This document shows, one piece after another, positions 46,501 to 61,700 of a DNA stretch of 64,000 nt; the stretch's first letter is position 1, and each line of letters starts with the position of its first letter. The DNA is taken from the NCBI GenBank assembly GCA_026225945.1, contig JAMJFZ010000702.1, forward strand, positions 62,001 to 126,000, in the 5' to 3' direction. The notes beneath the pieces were generated by a model, which ran no database searches, had not been told where the DNA came from, and was given only the letters and a program-made list of their open reading frames with translations. Origin of the DNA: Cricetomys ansorgei. Its lineage: Eukaryota; Chordata; Mammalia; Rodentia; Nesomyidae. The translations under genes and the position numbers were made by a program.

Positions 46501-49500
46501 CAGCTTCTCTCACACACAAGACTCTCAGAAGTAACTAAAATACGTATTGCAACAGCATCTACTAAGAAACACTCTCCTAATACGCCTAACACATTGAAAC
46601 ACAGTTCCTATGCGTTTCTCCACTAAAACATGAATACATGTCTTTTCTAACTAAGGAAACAAGGAAACTTCAAAGGCGACTACAGAAAAGAAGTGTTTCA
46701 AGAACTGAGTAACATGTGTGTTCCAAATGCAATTCTAACCGCAGGAACGTCTGAAACACAACACAGATGTAAACACACTATCAATGGCTATTTCAACATA
46801 GTGGTCAATGCGCACTTATCAAACTATGCACTCTGAGTGTGATTCCAGCTTCTCTCACACACAAGACTCTCAGAAGTAACTAAAATACGTATTGCAACAG
46901 CATCTACTAAGAAACACTCTCCTAATACGCCTAACACATTGAAACACAGTTCCTATGCGTTTCTCCACTAAAACATGAATACATGTCTTTTCTAACTAAG
47001 GAAACAAGGAAACTTCAAAGGCGACTACAGAAAAGAAGTGTTTCAAGAACTGAGTAACATGTGTGTTCCAAATGCAATTCTAACCGCAGGAACGTCTGAA
47101 ACACAACACAGATGTAAACACACTATCAATGGCTATTTCAACATAGTGGTCAATGCGCCTTATCAAACTATGCACTCTGAGTGTGATTCCAGCTTCTCTC
47201 ACACACAAGACTCTCAGAAGTAACTAAAATACGTATTGCAACAGCATCTACTAAGAAACACTCTCCTAATACGCCTAACACATTGAAACACAGTTCCTAT
47301 GCGTTTCTCCACTAAAACATGAATACATGTCTTTTCTAACTAAGGAAACAAGGAAACTGCAAAGGCGACTACAGAAAAGAAGTGTTTCAAGAACTGAGTA
47401 ACATGTGTGTTCCAAATGCAATTCTAACCGCAGGAACGTCTGAAACACAACACAGATGTAAACACACTACCAATGGGTATTTCAACATAGTGGTCAATGC
47501 GGCCTTATCAAACTATGCACTCTGAGTGTGATTCCAGCTTCTCTCACACACAAGACTCTCAGAAGTAACTAAAATACGTATTGCAACAGCATCTACTAAG
47601 AAACACTCTCCTAATACGCCTAACACATTGAAACACAGTTCCTATGCGTTTCTCACTAAAACATGAATACATGTCTTTTCTAACTAAGGAAACAAGGAAA
47701 CTGCAAAGGCGACTACAGAAAAGAAGTGTTTCAAGAACTGAGTAACATGTGTGTTCCAAATGCAATTCTAACCGCAGGAACGTCTGAAACACAACACAGA
47801 TGTAAACACACTATCAATGGGTATTTCAACATAGTGGTCAATGCGGCCTTATCAAACTATGCACTCTGAGTGTGATTCCAGCTTCTCTCACACACAAGAC
47901 TCTCAGAAGTAACTAAAATACGTCTTGCAACAGCATCTACTAAGAAACACTCTCCTAATACGCCTAACACATTGAAACACAGTTCCTATGCGTTTCTCCA
48001 CTAAAACATGAATACATGTCTTTTCTAACTAAGGAAACAAGGAAACTGCAAAGGCGACTACAGAAAAGAAGTGTTTCAAGAACTGAGTAACATGTGTGTT
48101 CCAAATGCAATTCTAACCGCAGGAACGTCTGAAACACAACACAGATGTAAACACACTACCAATGGGTATTTCAACATAGTGGTCAATGCGCCTTATCAAA
48201 CTATGCACTCTGAGTGTGATTCCAGCTTCTCTCACACACAAGACTCTCAGAAGTAACTAAAATACGTATTGCAACAGCATCTACTAAGAAACACTCTCCT
48301 AATACGCCTAACACATTGAAACACAGTTCCTATGCGTTTCTCCACTAAAACATGAATACATGTCTTTTCTAACTAAGGAAACAGGAAACTTCAAAGGCGA
48401 CTACAGAAAAGAAGTGTTTCAAGAACTGAGTAACATGTGTGTTCCAAATGCAATTCTAACCGCAGGAACGTCTGAAACACAACACAGATGTAAACACACT
48501 ATCAATGGTATTTCAACATAGTGGTCAATGCGCCTTATCAAACTATGCACTCTGAGTGTGATTCCAGCTTCTCTCACACACAAGACTCTCAGAAGTAACT
48601 AAAATACGTATTGCAACAGCATCTACTAAGAAACACTCTCCTAATACGCCTAACACATTGAAACACAGTTCCTATGCGTTTCTCCACTAAAACATGAATA
48701 CATGTCTTTTCTAACTAAGGAAACAAGGAAACTGCAAAGGCGACTACAGAAAAGAAGTGTTTCAAGAACTGAGTAACATGTGTGTTCCAAATGCAATTCT
48801 AACCGCAGGAACGTCTGAAACACAACACAGATGTAAACACACTATCAATGGCTATTTCAACATAGTGGTCAATGCGGCCTTATCAAACTATGCACTCTGA
48901 GTGTGATTCCAGCTTCTCTCACACACAAGACTCTCAGAAGTAACTAAAATACGTATTGCAACAGCATCTACTAAGAAACACTCTCCTAATACGCCTAACA
49001 CATTGAAACACAGTTCCTATGCGTTTCTCCACTAAAACATGAATACATGTCTTTTCTAACTAAGGAAACAAGGAAACTGCAAAGGCGACTACAGAAAAGA
49101 AGTGTTTCAAGAACTGAGTAACATGTGTGTTCCAAATGCAATTCTAACCGCAGGAACGTCTGAAACACAACACAGATGTAAACACACTATCAATGGCTAT
49201 TTCAACATAGTGGTCAATGCGGCCTTATCAAACTATGCACTCTGAGTGTGATTCCAGCTTCTCTCACACACAAGACTCTCAGAAGTAACTAAAATACGTC
49301 TTGCAACAGCATCTACTAAGAAACACTCTCCTAATACGCCTAACACATTGAAACACAGTTCCTATGCGTTTCTCCACTAAAACATGAATACATGTCTTTT
49401 CTAACTAAGGAAACAAGGAAACTGCAAAGGCGACTACAGAAAAGAAGTGTTTCAAGAACTGAGTAACATGTGTGTTCCAAATGCAATTCTAACCGCAGGA

Positions 49501-52500
49501 ACGTCTGAAACACAACACAGATGTAAACACACTATCAATGGTATTTCAACATAGTGGTCAATGCGCCTTATCAAACTATGCACTCTGAGTGTGATTCCAG
49601 CTTCTCTCACACACAAGACTCTCAGAAGTAACTAAAATACGTATTGCAACAGCATCTACTAAGAAACACTCTCCTAATACGCCTAACACATTGAAACACA
49701 GTTCCTATGCGTTTCTCCACTAAAACATGAATACATGTCTTTTCTAACTAAGGAAACAAGGAAACTTCAAAGGCGACTACAGAAAAGAAGTGTTTCAAGA
49801 ACTGAGTAACATGTGTGTTCCAAATGCAATTCTAACCGCAGGAACGTCTGAAACACAACACAGATGTAAACACACTATCAATGGGTATTTCAACATAGTG
49901 GTCAATGCGCACTTATCAAACTATGCACTCTGAGTGTGATTCCAGCTTCTCTCACACACAAGACTCTCAGAAGTAACTAAAATACGTATTGCAACAGCAT
50001 CTACTAAGAAACACTCTCCTAATACGCCTAACACATTGAAACACAGTTCCTATGCGTTTCTCCACTAAAACATGAATACATGTCTTTTCTAACTAAGGAA
50101 ACAAGGAAACTGCAAAGGCGACTACAGAAAAGAAGTGTTTCAAGAACTGAGTAACATGTGTGTTCCAAATGCAATTCTAACCGCAGGAACGTCTGAAACA
50201 CAACACAGATGTAAACACACTACCAATGGCTATTTCAACATAGTGGTCAATGCGCACTTATCAAACTATGCACTCTGAGTGTGATTCCAGCTTCTCTCAC
50301 ACACAAGACTCTCAGAAGTAACTAAAATACGTCTTGCAACAGCATCTACTAAGAAACACTCTCCTAATACGCCTAACACATTGAAACACAGTTCCTATGC
50401 GTTTCTCCACTAAAACATGAATACATGTCTTTTCTAACTAAGGAAACAAGGAAACTTCAAAGGCGACTACAGAAAAGAAGTGTTTCAAGAACTGAGTAAC
50501 ATGTGTGTTCCAAATGCAATTCTAACCGCAGGAACGTCTGAAACACAACACAGATGTAAACACACTATCAATGGGTATTTCAACATAGTGGTCAATGCGC
50601 ACTTATCAAACTATGCACTCTGAGTGTGATTCCAGCTTCTCTCACACACAAGACTCTCAGAAGTAACTAAAATACGTCTTGCAACAGCATCTACTAAGAA
50701 ACACTCTCCTAATACGCCTAACACATTGAAACACAGTTCCTATGCGTTTCTCCACTAAAACATGAATACATGTCTTTTCTAACTAAGGAAACAAGGAAAC
50801 TGCAAAGGCGACTACAGAAAAGAAGTGTTTCAAGAACTAAGTAACATGTGTGTTCCAAATGCAATTCTAACCGCAGGAACGTCTGAAACACAACACAGAT
50901 GTAAACACACTATCAATGGTATTTCAACATAGTGGTCAATGCGCACTTATCAAACTATGCACTCTGAGTGTGATTCCAGCTTCTCTCACACACAAGACTC
51001 TCAGAAGTAACTAAAATACGTATTGCAACAGCATCTACTAAGAAACACTCTCCTAATACGCCTAACACATTGAAACACAGTTCCTATGCGTTTCTCCACT
51101 AAAACATGAATACATGTCTTTTCTAACTAAGGAAACAAGGAAACTGCAAAGGCGACTACAGAAAAGAAGTGTTTCAAGAACTAAGTAACATGTGTGTTCC
51201 AAATGCAATTCTAACCGCAGGAACGTCTGAAACACAACACAGATGTAAACACACTACCAATGGGTATTTCAACATAGTGGTCAATGCGCACTTATCAAAC
51301 TATGCACTCTGAGTGTGATTCCAGCTTCTCTCACACACAAGACTCTCAGAAGTAACTTAAAATACGTCTTGCAACAGCATCTACTAAGAAACACTCTCCT
51401 AATACGCCTAACACATTGAAACACAGTTCCTATGCGTTTCTCCACTAAAACATGAATACATGTCTTTTCTAACTAAGGAAACAAGGAAACTGCAAAGGCG
51501 ACTACAGAAAAGAAGTGTTTCAAGAACTAAGTAACATGTGTGTTCCAAATGCAATTCTAACCGCAGGAACGTCTGAAACACAACACAGATGTAAACACAC
51601 TATCAATGGCTATTTCAACATAGTGGTCAATGCGCCTTATCAAACTATGCACTCTGAGTGTGATTCCAGCTTCTCTCACACACAAGACTCTCAGAAGTAA
51701 CTAAAATACGTATTGCAACAGCATCTACTAAGAAACACTCTCCTAATACGCCTAACACATTGAAACACAGTTCCTATGCGTTTCTCCACTAAAACATGAA
51801 TACATGTCTTTTCTAACTAAGGAAACAAGGAAACTTCAAAGGCGACTACAGAAAAGAAGTGTTTCAAGAACTAAGTAACATGTGTGTTCCAAATGCAATT
51901 CTAACCGCAGGAACGTCTGAAACACAACACAGATGTAAACACACTATCAATGGCTATTTCAACATAGTGGTCAATGCGCCTTATCAAACTATGCACTCTG
52001 AGTGTGATTCCAGCTTCTCTCACACACAAGACTCTCAGAAGTAACTAAAATACGTATTGCAACAGCATCTACTAAGAAACACTCTCCTAATACGCCTAAC
52101 ACATTGAAACACAGTTCCTATGCGTTTCTCCACTAAAACATGAATACATGTCTTTTCTAACTAAGGAAACAAGGAAACTGCAAAGGCGACTACAGAAAAG
52201 AAGTGTTTCAAGAACTGAGTAACATGTGTGTTCCAAATGCAATTCTAACCGCAGGAACGTCTGAAACACAACACAGATGTAAACACACTATCAATGGCTA
52301 TTTCAACATAGTGGTCAATGCGCACTTATCAAACTATGCACTCTGAGTGTGATTCCAGCTTCTCTCACACACAAGACTCTCAGAAGTAACTAAAATACGT
52401 ATTGCAACAGCATCTACTAAGAAACACTCTCCTAATACGCCTAACACATTGAAACACAGTTCCTATGCGTTTCTCCACTAAAACATGAATACATGTCTTT

Positions 52501-53430
52501 TCTAACTAAGGAAACAAGGAAACTTCAAAGGCGACTACAGAAAAGAAGTGTTTCAAGAACTGAGTAACATGTGTGTTCCAAATGCAATTCTAACCGCAGG
52601 AACGTCTGAAACACAACACAGATGTAAACACACTATCAATGGGCTATTTCAACATAGTGGTCAATGCGGCACTTATCAAACTATGCACTCTGAGTGTGAT
52701 TCCAGCTTCTCTCACACACAAGACTCTCAGAAGTAACTAAAATACGTATTGCAACAGCATCTACTAAGAAACACTCTCCTAATACGCCTAACACATTGAA
52801 ACACAGTTCCTATGCGTTTCTCCACTAAAACATGAATACATGTCTTTTCTAACTAAGGAAACAAGGAAACTTCAAAGGCGACTACAGAAAAGAAGTGTTT
52901 CAAGAACTGAGTAACATGTGTGTTCCAAATGCAATTCTAACCGCAGGAACGTCTGAAACACAACACAGATGTAAACACACTACCAATGGCTATTTCAACA
53001 TAGTGGTCAATGCGCCTTATCAAACTATGCACTCTGAGTGTGATTCCAGCTTCTCTCACACACAAGACTCTCAGAAGTAACTAAAATACGTATTGCAACA
53101 GCATCTACTAAGAAACACTCTCCTAATACGCCTAACACATTGAAACACAGTTCCTATGCGTTTCTCCACTAAAACATGAATACATGTCTTTTCTAACTAA
53201 GGAAACAAGGAAACTGCAAAGGCGACTACAGAAAAGAAGTGTTTCAAGAACTAAGTAACATGTGTGTTCCAAATGCAATTCTAACCGCAGGAACGTCTGA
53301 AACACAACACAGATGTAAACACACTATCAATGGGTATTTCAACATAGTGGTCAATGCGGCACTTATCAAACTATGCACTCTGAGTGTGATTCCAGCTTCT
53401 CTCACACACAAGACTCTCAGAAGTAACTAA
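40536..53430 (+). repeat. Satellite array, central domain (~37 monomers)
   Basis: Regular monomers of 344-347 bp with mixed variants. ACAGAGAAAC and GGGTATTTC prevail at the left. ACTGAGTAAC, CTGCAAAGG, GCGCCTTATC or GCGGCCTTATC, and GTCTTGC appear mainly between about 46000 and 53400. The variants recur at irregular one- to three-monomer intervals, so a clear higher-order repeat is not established. Reading frames opened by single-base indels are by-products of the repeat. Confidence 0.97.
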
Positions 53431-53690
53431 AATACGTCTACATCAACACACCCTAAACCCCTACTAAGAAACACTCTAACCCTAATACTCCTAACTAACA
53501 CCTACACTACACACTCTAACACTAATCCTCCTATGCGTTAAACACTAAACTACCCCACCCTCACCCTAAACATGAATACTACTGTCTTTTCTAACTAACC
53601 TAAACAATTGAAACTATCCCAAAGGCGACTACCGAAAACCCTAACCCTAACCATAAGAACTAACCTAAATGTGTGTTCCCAAATGCAATT
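53431..53690 (+). repeat. Telomere/satellite hybrid monomer half
   Basis: Starts after AGAAGTAACTAA and returns to consensus at AATGCAATTCTAACCGCAGG. It spans 260 bp where a normal monomer has about 196. Monomer words (CTACTAAGAAACACTCT, CCTATGCGTTAAAC, TGTCTTTTCTAACTAA, AAAGGCGACTAC) alternate with CCCTAA-like words. It marks the change from the central to the right-hand variant domain. Confidence 0.92.
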
Positions 53691-55740
53691 CTAACCGCAG
53701 GAACGTCTGAAACACAACCCAGATGTAAACGCACTATCAATGGCTATTTCAACATAGCGGTCAATGCGCACTTATCAAACTATGCACTCTGAGTGTGATT
53801 CCAGCTTCTCTCACACACAAGACTCTCAGAAGTAACTAAAATACGTATTGCAACAGCATCTACTAAGAAACACTCTCCTAATACGCCTAACACACTGAAA
53901 CACAGTTCCTATGCGTTTCTCCACTAAAACATGAATACATGTCTTTTCTAACTAAGGAAACAGAGAAACTTCAAAGGCGACTACAGAAAAGAAGTGTTTC
54001 AAGAACTAAGTAACATGTGTGTTCCAAATGCAATTCTAACCGCAGGAACGTCTGAAACACAACCCAGATGTAAACGCACTATCAATGGCTATTTCAACAT
54101 AGCGGTCAATGCGCACTTATCAAACTATGCACTCTGAGTGTGATTCCAGCTTCTCTCACACACAAGACTCTCAGAAGTAACTAAAATACGTATTGCAACA
54201 GCATCTACTAAGAAACACTCTCCTAATACGCCTAACACACTGAAACACAGTTCCTATGCGTTTCTCCACTAAAACATGAATACATGTCTTTTCTAACTAA
54301 GGAAACATTGAAACTTCAAAGGCGACTACAGAAAAGAAGTGTTTCAAGAACTAAGTAACATGTGTGTTCCAAATGCAATTCTAACCGCAGGAACGTCTGA
54401 AACACAACCCAGATGTAAACACACTATCAATGGCTATTTCAACATAGCGGTCAATGCGCACTTATCAAACTATGCACTCTGAGTGTGATTCCAGCTTCTC
54501 TCACACACAAGACTCTCAGAAGTAACTAAAATACGTATTGCAACAGCATCTACTAAGAAACACTCTCCTAATACGCCTAACACACTGAAACACAGTTCCT
54601 ATGCGTTTCTCCACTAAAACATGAATACATGTCTTTTCTAACTAAGGAAACATTGAAACTTCAAAGGCGACTACAGAAAAGAAGTGTTTCAAGAACTAAG
54701 TAACATGTGTGTTCCAAATGCAATTCTAACCGCAGGAACGTCTGAAACACAACCCAGATGTAAACGCACTATCAATGGCTATTTCAACATAGCGGTCAAT
54801 GCGCACTTATCAAACTATGCACTCTGAGTGTGATTCCAGCTTCTCTCACACACAAGACTCTCAGAAGTAACTAAAATACGTATTGCAACCAGCATCTACT
54901 AAGAAACACTCTCTCCTAATCACAACCCCTAAAACATACTGAACCTAACAGTTCACAAAAACACTTAGTTTCTCCACTAAAACATCTACTTACTATGTCT
55001 AATTAACTAACTTAAGGAAACAGAGAAACATTAACAAAGGCGACTACAGAAAGAAAAAAGTGTTTCAAGAACTAAGTAACATGTGTGTTCCAAATGCAAT
55101 TCTAACCGCAGGAACGTCTGAAACACAACCCAGATGTAAACGCACTATCAATGGCTATTTCAACATAGCGGTCAATGCGCACTTATCAAACTATGCACTC
55201 TGAGTGTGATTCCAGCTTCTCTCACACACAAGACTCTCAGAAGTAACTAAAATACGTATTGCAACAGCATCTACTAAGAAACACTCTCCTAATACGCCTA
55301 ACACACTGAAACACAGTTCCTATGCGTTTCTCCACTAAAACATGAATACATGTCTTTTCTAACTAAGGAAACAGAAACTTCAAAGGCGACTACAGAAAAG
55401 AAGTGTTTCAAGAACTAAGTAACATGTGTGTTCCAAATGCAATTCTAACCGCAGGAACGTCTGAAACACAACCCAGATGTAAACGCACTATCAATGGCTA
55501 TTTCAACATAGCGGTCAATGCGCACTTATCAAACTATGCACTCTGAGTGTGATTCCAGCTTCTCTCACACACAAGACTCTCAGAAGTAACTAAAATACGT
55601 CTTGCAACAGCAACTACTAAGAACCACTCTCCTAATAACGCCATAACACATTGAAACCCTAGTTCCTAATGCGTTTCTAACCACTAAAACATGAATACAT
55701 GTCTTTTCTAAACTAAAGGAAACAGAGGAAACTATCAAAG
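53691..55740 (+). repeat. Satellite monomers with two degraded halves
   Basis: Monomers of the right-hand type (ACAACCCAG, AAACGCACTATC, ATAGCGG, ACACACTGAAAC). Two of them carry a disordered CTAA-rich half, at 54889-55055 and at 55606-55740. Short insertions such as CCATAACAC, ACCCTAGTTCC and TTTCTAACCACTAAAA are scattered through otherwise recognisable sequence. Confidence 0.93.
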
Positions 55741-58700
55741 GCGACTACAGAAAAGAAGTGTTTCAAGAACTGAGTAACATGTGTGTTCCAAATGCAATTC
55801 TAACCGCAGGAACGTCTGAAACACAACACAGATGTAAACGCACTATCAATGGCTATTTCAACATAGCGGTCAATGCGCACTTATCAAACTATGCACTCTG
55901 AGTGTGATTCCAGCTTCTCTCACACACAAGACTCTCAGAAGTAACTAAAATACGTATTGCAACAGCATCTACTAAGAAACACTCTCCTAATACGCCTAAC
56001 ACATTGAAACACAGTTCCTATGCGTTTCTCCACTAAAACATGAATACATGTCTTTTCTAACTAAGGAAACATTTGAAACTTCAAAGGCGACTACAGAAAA
56101 GAAGTGTTTCAAGAACTAAGTAACATGTGTGTTCCAAATGCAATTCTAACCGCAGGAACGTCTGAAACACAACCCAGATGTAAACGCACTATCAATGGCT
56201 ATTTCAACATAGCGGTCAATGCGGCACTTATCAAACTATGCACTCTGAGTGTGATTCCAGCTTCTCTCACACACAAGACTCTCAGAAGTAACTAAAATAC
56301 GTATTGCAACAGCATCTACTAAGAAACACTCTCCTAATACGCCTAACACACTGAAACACAGTTCCTATGCGTTTCTCCACTAAAACATGAATACATGTCT
56401 TTTCTAACTAAGGAAACATTGAAACTGCAAAGGCGACTACAGAAAAGAAGTGTTTCAAGAACTAAGTAACATGTGTGTTCCAAATGCAATTCTAACCGCA
56501 GGAACGTCTGAAACACAACCCAGATGTAAACGCACTATCAATGGCTATTTCAACATAGCGGTCAATGCGCACTTATCAAACTATGCACTCTGAGTGTGAT
56601 TCCAGCTTCTCTCACACACAAGACTCTCAGAAGTAACTAAAATACGTATTGCAACAGCATCTACTAAGAAACACTCTCCTAATACGCCTAACACATTGAA
56701 ACACAGTTCCTATGCGTTTCTCCACTAAAACATGAATACATGTCTTTTCTAACTAAGGAAACATTGAAACTTCAAAGGCGACTACAGAAAAGAAGTGTTT
56801 CAAGAACTAAGTAACATGTGTGTTCCAAATGCAATTCTAACCGCAGGAACGTCTGAAACACAACCCAGATGTAAACGCACTATCAATGGCTATTTCAACA
56901 TAGCGGTCAATGCGCACTTATCAAACTATGCACTCTGAGTGTGATTCCAGCTTCTCTCACACACAAGACTCTCAGAAGTAACTAAAATACGTATTGCAAC
57001 AGCATCTACTAAGAAACACTCTCCTAATACGCCTAACACACTGAAACACAGTTCCTATGCGTTTCTCCACTAAAACATGAATACATGTCTTTTCTAACTA
57101 AGGAAACATTGAAACTTCAAAGGCGACTACAGAAAAGAAGTGTTTCAAGAACTAAGTAACATGTGTGTTCCAAATGCAATTCTAACCGCAGGAACGTCTG
57201 AAACACAACACAGATGTAAACACACTATCAATGGCTATTTCAACATAGTGGTCAATGCGCACTTATCAAACTATGCACTCTGAGTGTGATTCCAGCTTCT
57301 CTCACACACAAGACTCTCAGAAGTAACTAAAATACGTATTGCAACAGCATCTACTAAGAAACACTCTCCTAATACGCCTAACACATTGAAACACAGTTCC
57401 TATGCGTTTCTCCACTAAAACATGAATACATGTCTTTTCTAACTAAGGAAACAAGAAACTTCAAAGGCGACTACAGAAAAGAAGTGTTTCAAGAACTAAG
57501 TAACATGTGTGTTCCAAATGCAATTCTAACCGCAGGAACGTCTGAAACACAACACAGATGTAAACGCACTATCAATGGCTATTTCAACATAGCGGTCAAT
57601 GCGCACTTATCAAACTATGCACTCTGAGTGTGATTCCAGCTTCTCTCACACACAAGACTCTCAGAAGTAACTAAAATACGTATTGCAACAGCATCTACTA
57701 AGAAACACTCTCCTAATACGCCTAACACTGAAACACAGTTCCTATGCGTTTCTCCACTAAAACATGAATACATGTCTTTTCTAACTAAGGAAACAGGAAA
57801 CTTCAAAGGCGACTACAGAAAAGAAGTGTTTCAAGAACTAAGTAACATGTGTGTTCCAAATGCAATTCTAACCGCAGGAACGTCTGAAACACAACACAGA
57901 TGTAAACACACTATCAATGGCTATTTCAACATAGCGGTCAATGCGCACTTATCAAACTATGCACTCTGAGTGTGATTCCAGCTTCTCTCACACACAAGAC
58001 TCTCAGAAGTAACTAAAATACGTATTGCAACAGCATCTACTAAGAAACACTCTCCTAATACGCCTAACACATTGAAACACAGTTCCTATGCGTTTCTCCA
58101 CTAAAACATGAATACATGTCTTTTCTAACTAAGGAAACATTGAAACTTCAAAGGCGACTACAGAAAAGAAGTGTTTCAAGAACTAAGTAACATGTGTGTT
58201 CCAAATGCAATTCTAACCGCAGGAACGTCTGAAACACAACACAGATGTAAACACACTATCAATGGCTATTTCAACATAGTGGTCAATGCGCACTTATCAA
58301 ACTATGCACTCTGAGTGTGATTCCAGCTTCTCTCACACACAAGACTCTCAGAAGTAACTAAAATACGTATTGCAACAGCATCTACTAAGAAACACTCTCC
58401 TAATACGCCTAACACATTGAAACACAGTTCCTATGCGTTTCTCCACTAAAACATGAATACATGTCTTTTCTAACTAAGGAAACAATTGAAACTTCAAAGG
58501 CGACTACAGAAAAGAAGTGTTTCAAGAACTAAGTAACATGTGTGTTCCAAATGCAATTCTAACCGCAGGAACGTCTGAAACACAACACAGATGTAAACAC
58601 ACTATCAATGGCTATTTCAACATAGTGGTCAATGCGCACTTATCAAACTATGCACTCTGAGTGTGATTCCAGCTTCTCTCACACACAAGACTCTCAGAAG

Positions 58701-61700
58701 TAACTAAAATACGTATTGCAACAGCATCTACTAAGAAACACTCTCCTAATACGCCTAACACATTGAAACACAGTTCCTATGCGTTTCTCCACTAAAACAT
58801 GAATACATGTCTTTTCTAACTAAGGAAACATTGAAACTTCAAAGGCGACTACAGAAAAGAAGTGTTTCAAGAACTAAGTAACATGTGTGTTCCAAATGCA
58901 ATTCTAACCGCAGGAACGTCTGAAACACAACCCAGATGTAAACACACTATCAATGGCTATTTCAACATAGCGGTCAATGCGCACTTATCAAACTATGCAC
59001 TCTGAGTGTGATTCCAGCTTCTCTCACACACAAGACTCTCAGAAGTAACTAAAATACGTATTGCAACAGCATCTACTAAGAAACACTCTCCTAATACGCC
59101 TAACACATTGAAACACAGTTCCTATGCGTTTCTCCACTAAAACATGAATACATGTCTTTTCTAACTAAGGAAACATTGAAACTTCAAAGGCGACTACAGA
59201 AAAGAAGTGTTTCAAGAACTAAGTAACATGTGTGTTCCAAATGCAATTCTAACCGCAGGAACGTCTGAAACACAACACAGATGTAAACACACTATCAATG
59301 GCTATTTCAACATAGCGGTCAATGCGCACTTATCAAACTATGCACTCTGAGTGTGATTCCAGCTTCTCTCACACACAAGACTCTCAGAAGTAACTAAAAT
59401 ACGTATTGCAACAGCATCTACTAAGAAACACTCTCCTAATACGCCTAACACATTGAAACACAGTTCCTATGCGTTTCTCCACTAAAACATGAATACATGT
59501 CTTTTCTAACTAAGGAAACATTGAAACTTCAAAGGCGACTACAGAAAAGAAGTGTTTCAAGAACTAAGTAACATGTGTGTTCCAAATGCAATTCTAACCG
59601 CAGGAACGTCTGAAACACAACACAGATGTAAACACACTATCAATGGCTATTTCAACATAGCGGTCAATGCGCACTTATCAAACTATGCACTCTGAGTGTG
59701 ATTCCAGCTTCTCTCACACACAAGACTCTCAGAAGTAACTAAAATACGTATTGCAACAGCATCTACTAAGAAACACTCTCCTAATACGCCTAACACACTG
59801 AAACACAGTTCCTATGCGTTTCTCCACTAAAACATGAATACATGTCTTTTCTAACTAAGGAAACAAGGAAACTTCAAAGGCGACTACAGAAAAGAAGTGT
59901 TTCAAGAACTAAGTAACATGTGTGTTCCAAATGCAATTCTAACCGCAGGAACGTCTGAAACACAACACAGATGTAAACACACTATCAATGGCTATTTCAA
60001 CATAGTGGTCAATGCGCACTTATCAAACTATGCACTCTGAGTGTGATTCCAGCTTCTCTCACACACAAGACTCTCAGAAGTAACTAAAATACGTATTGCA
60101 ACAGCATCTACTAAGAAACACTCTCCTAATACGCCTAACACATTGAAACACAGTTCCTATGCGTTTCTCCACTAAAACATGAATACATGTCTTTTCTAAC
60201 TAAGGAAACATTGAAACTTCAAAGGCGACTACAGAAAAGAAGTGTTTCAAGAACTAAGTAACATGTGTGTTCCAAATGCAATTCTAACCGCAGGAACGTC
60301 TGAAACACAACACAGATGTAAACACACTATCAATGGCTATTTCAACATAGCGGTCAATGCGCACTTATCAAACTATGCACTCTGAGTGTGATTCCAGCTT
60401 CTCTCACACACAAGACTCTCAGAAGTAACTAAAATACGTATTGCAACAGCATCTACTAAGAAAACACTCTCCTAATACGCCTAACACATTGAAACACAGT
60501 TCCTATGCGTTTCTCCACTAAAACATGAATACATGTCTTTTCTAACTAAGGAAACATTGAAACTTCAAAGGCGACTACAGAAAAGAAGTGTTTCAAGAAC
60601 TAAGTAACATGTGTGTTCCAAATGCAATTCTAACCGCAGGAACGTCTGAAACACAACACAGATGTAAACACACTATCAATGGCTATTTCAACATAGTGGT
60701 CAATGCGCACTTATCAAACTATGCACTCTGAGTGTGATTCCAGCTTCTCTCACACACAAGACTCTCAGAAGTAACTAAAATACGTATTGCAACAGCATCT
60801 ACTAAGAAACACTCTCCTAATACGCCTAACACACTGAAACACAGTTCCTATGCGTTTCTCCACTAAAACATGAATACATGTCTTTTCTAACTAAGGAAAC
60901 ATTGAAACTTCAAAGGCGACTACAGAAAAGAAGTGTTTCAAGAACTAAGTAACATGTGTGTTCCAAATGCAATTCTAACCGCAGGAACGTCTGAAACACA
61001 ACACAGATGTAAACACACTATCAATGGCTATTTCAACATAGCGGTCAATGCGCACTTATCAAACTATGCACTCTGAGTGTGATTCCAGCTTCTCTCACAC
61101 ACAAGACTCTCAGAAGTAACTAAAATACGTATTGCAACAGCATCTACTAAGAAACACTCTCCTAATACGCCTAACACATTGAAACACAGTTCCTATGCGT
61201 TTCTCCACTAAAACATGAATACATGTCTTTTCTAACTAAGGAAACATTGAAACTTCAAAGGCGACTACAGAAAAGAAGTGTTTCAAGAACTAAGTAACAT
61301 GTGTGTTCCAAATGCAATTCTAACCGCAGGAACGTCTGAAACACAACACAGATGTAAACACACTATCAATGGCTATTTCAACATAGCGGTCAATGCGCAC
61401 TTATCAAACTATGCACTCTGAGTGTGATTCCAGCTTCTCTCACACACAAGACTCTCAGAAGTAACTAAAATACGTATTGCAACAGCATCTACTAAGAAAC
61501 ACTCTCCTAATACGCCTAACACATTGAAACACAGTTCCTATGCGTTTCTCACCACTAAAACATGAATACATGTCTTTTCTAACTAAGGAAACATGAAACT
61601 TCAAAGGCGACTACAGAAAAGAAGTGTTTCAAGAACTAAGTAACATGTGTGTTCCAAATGCAATTCTAACCGCAGGAACGTCTGAAACACAACACAGATG

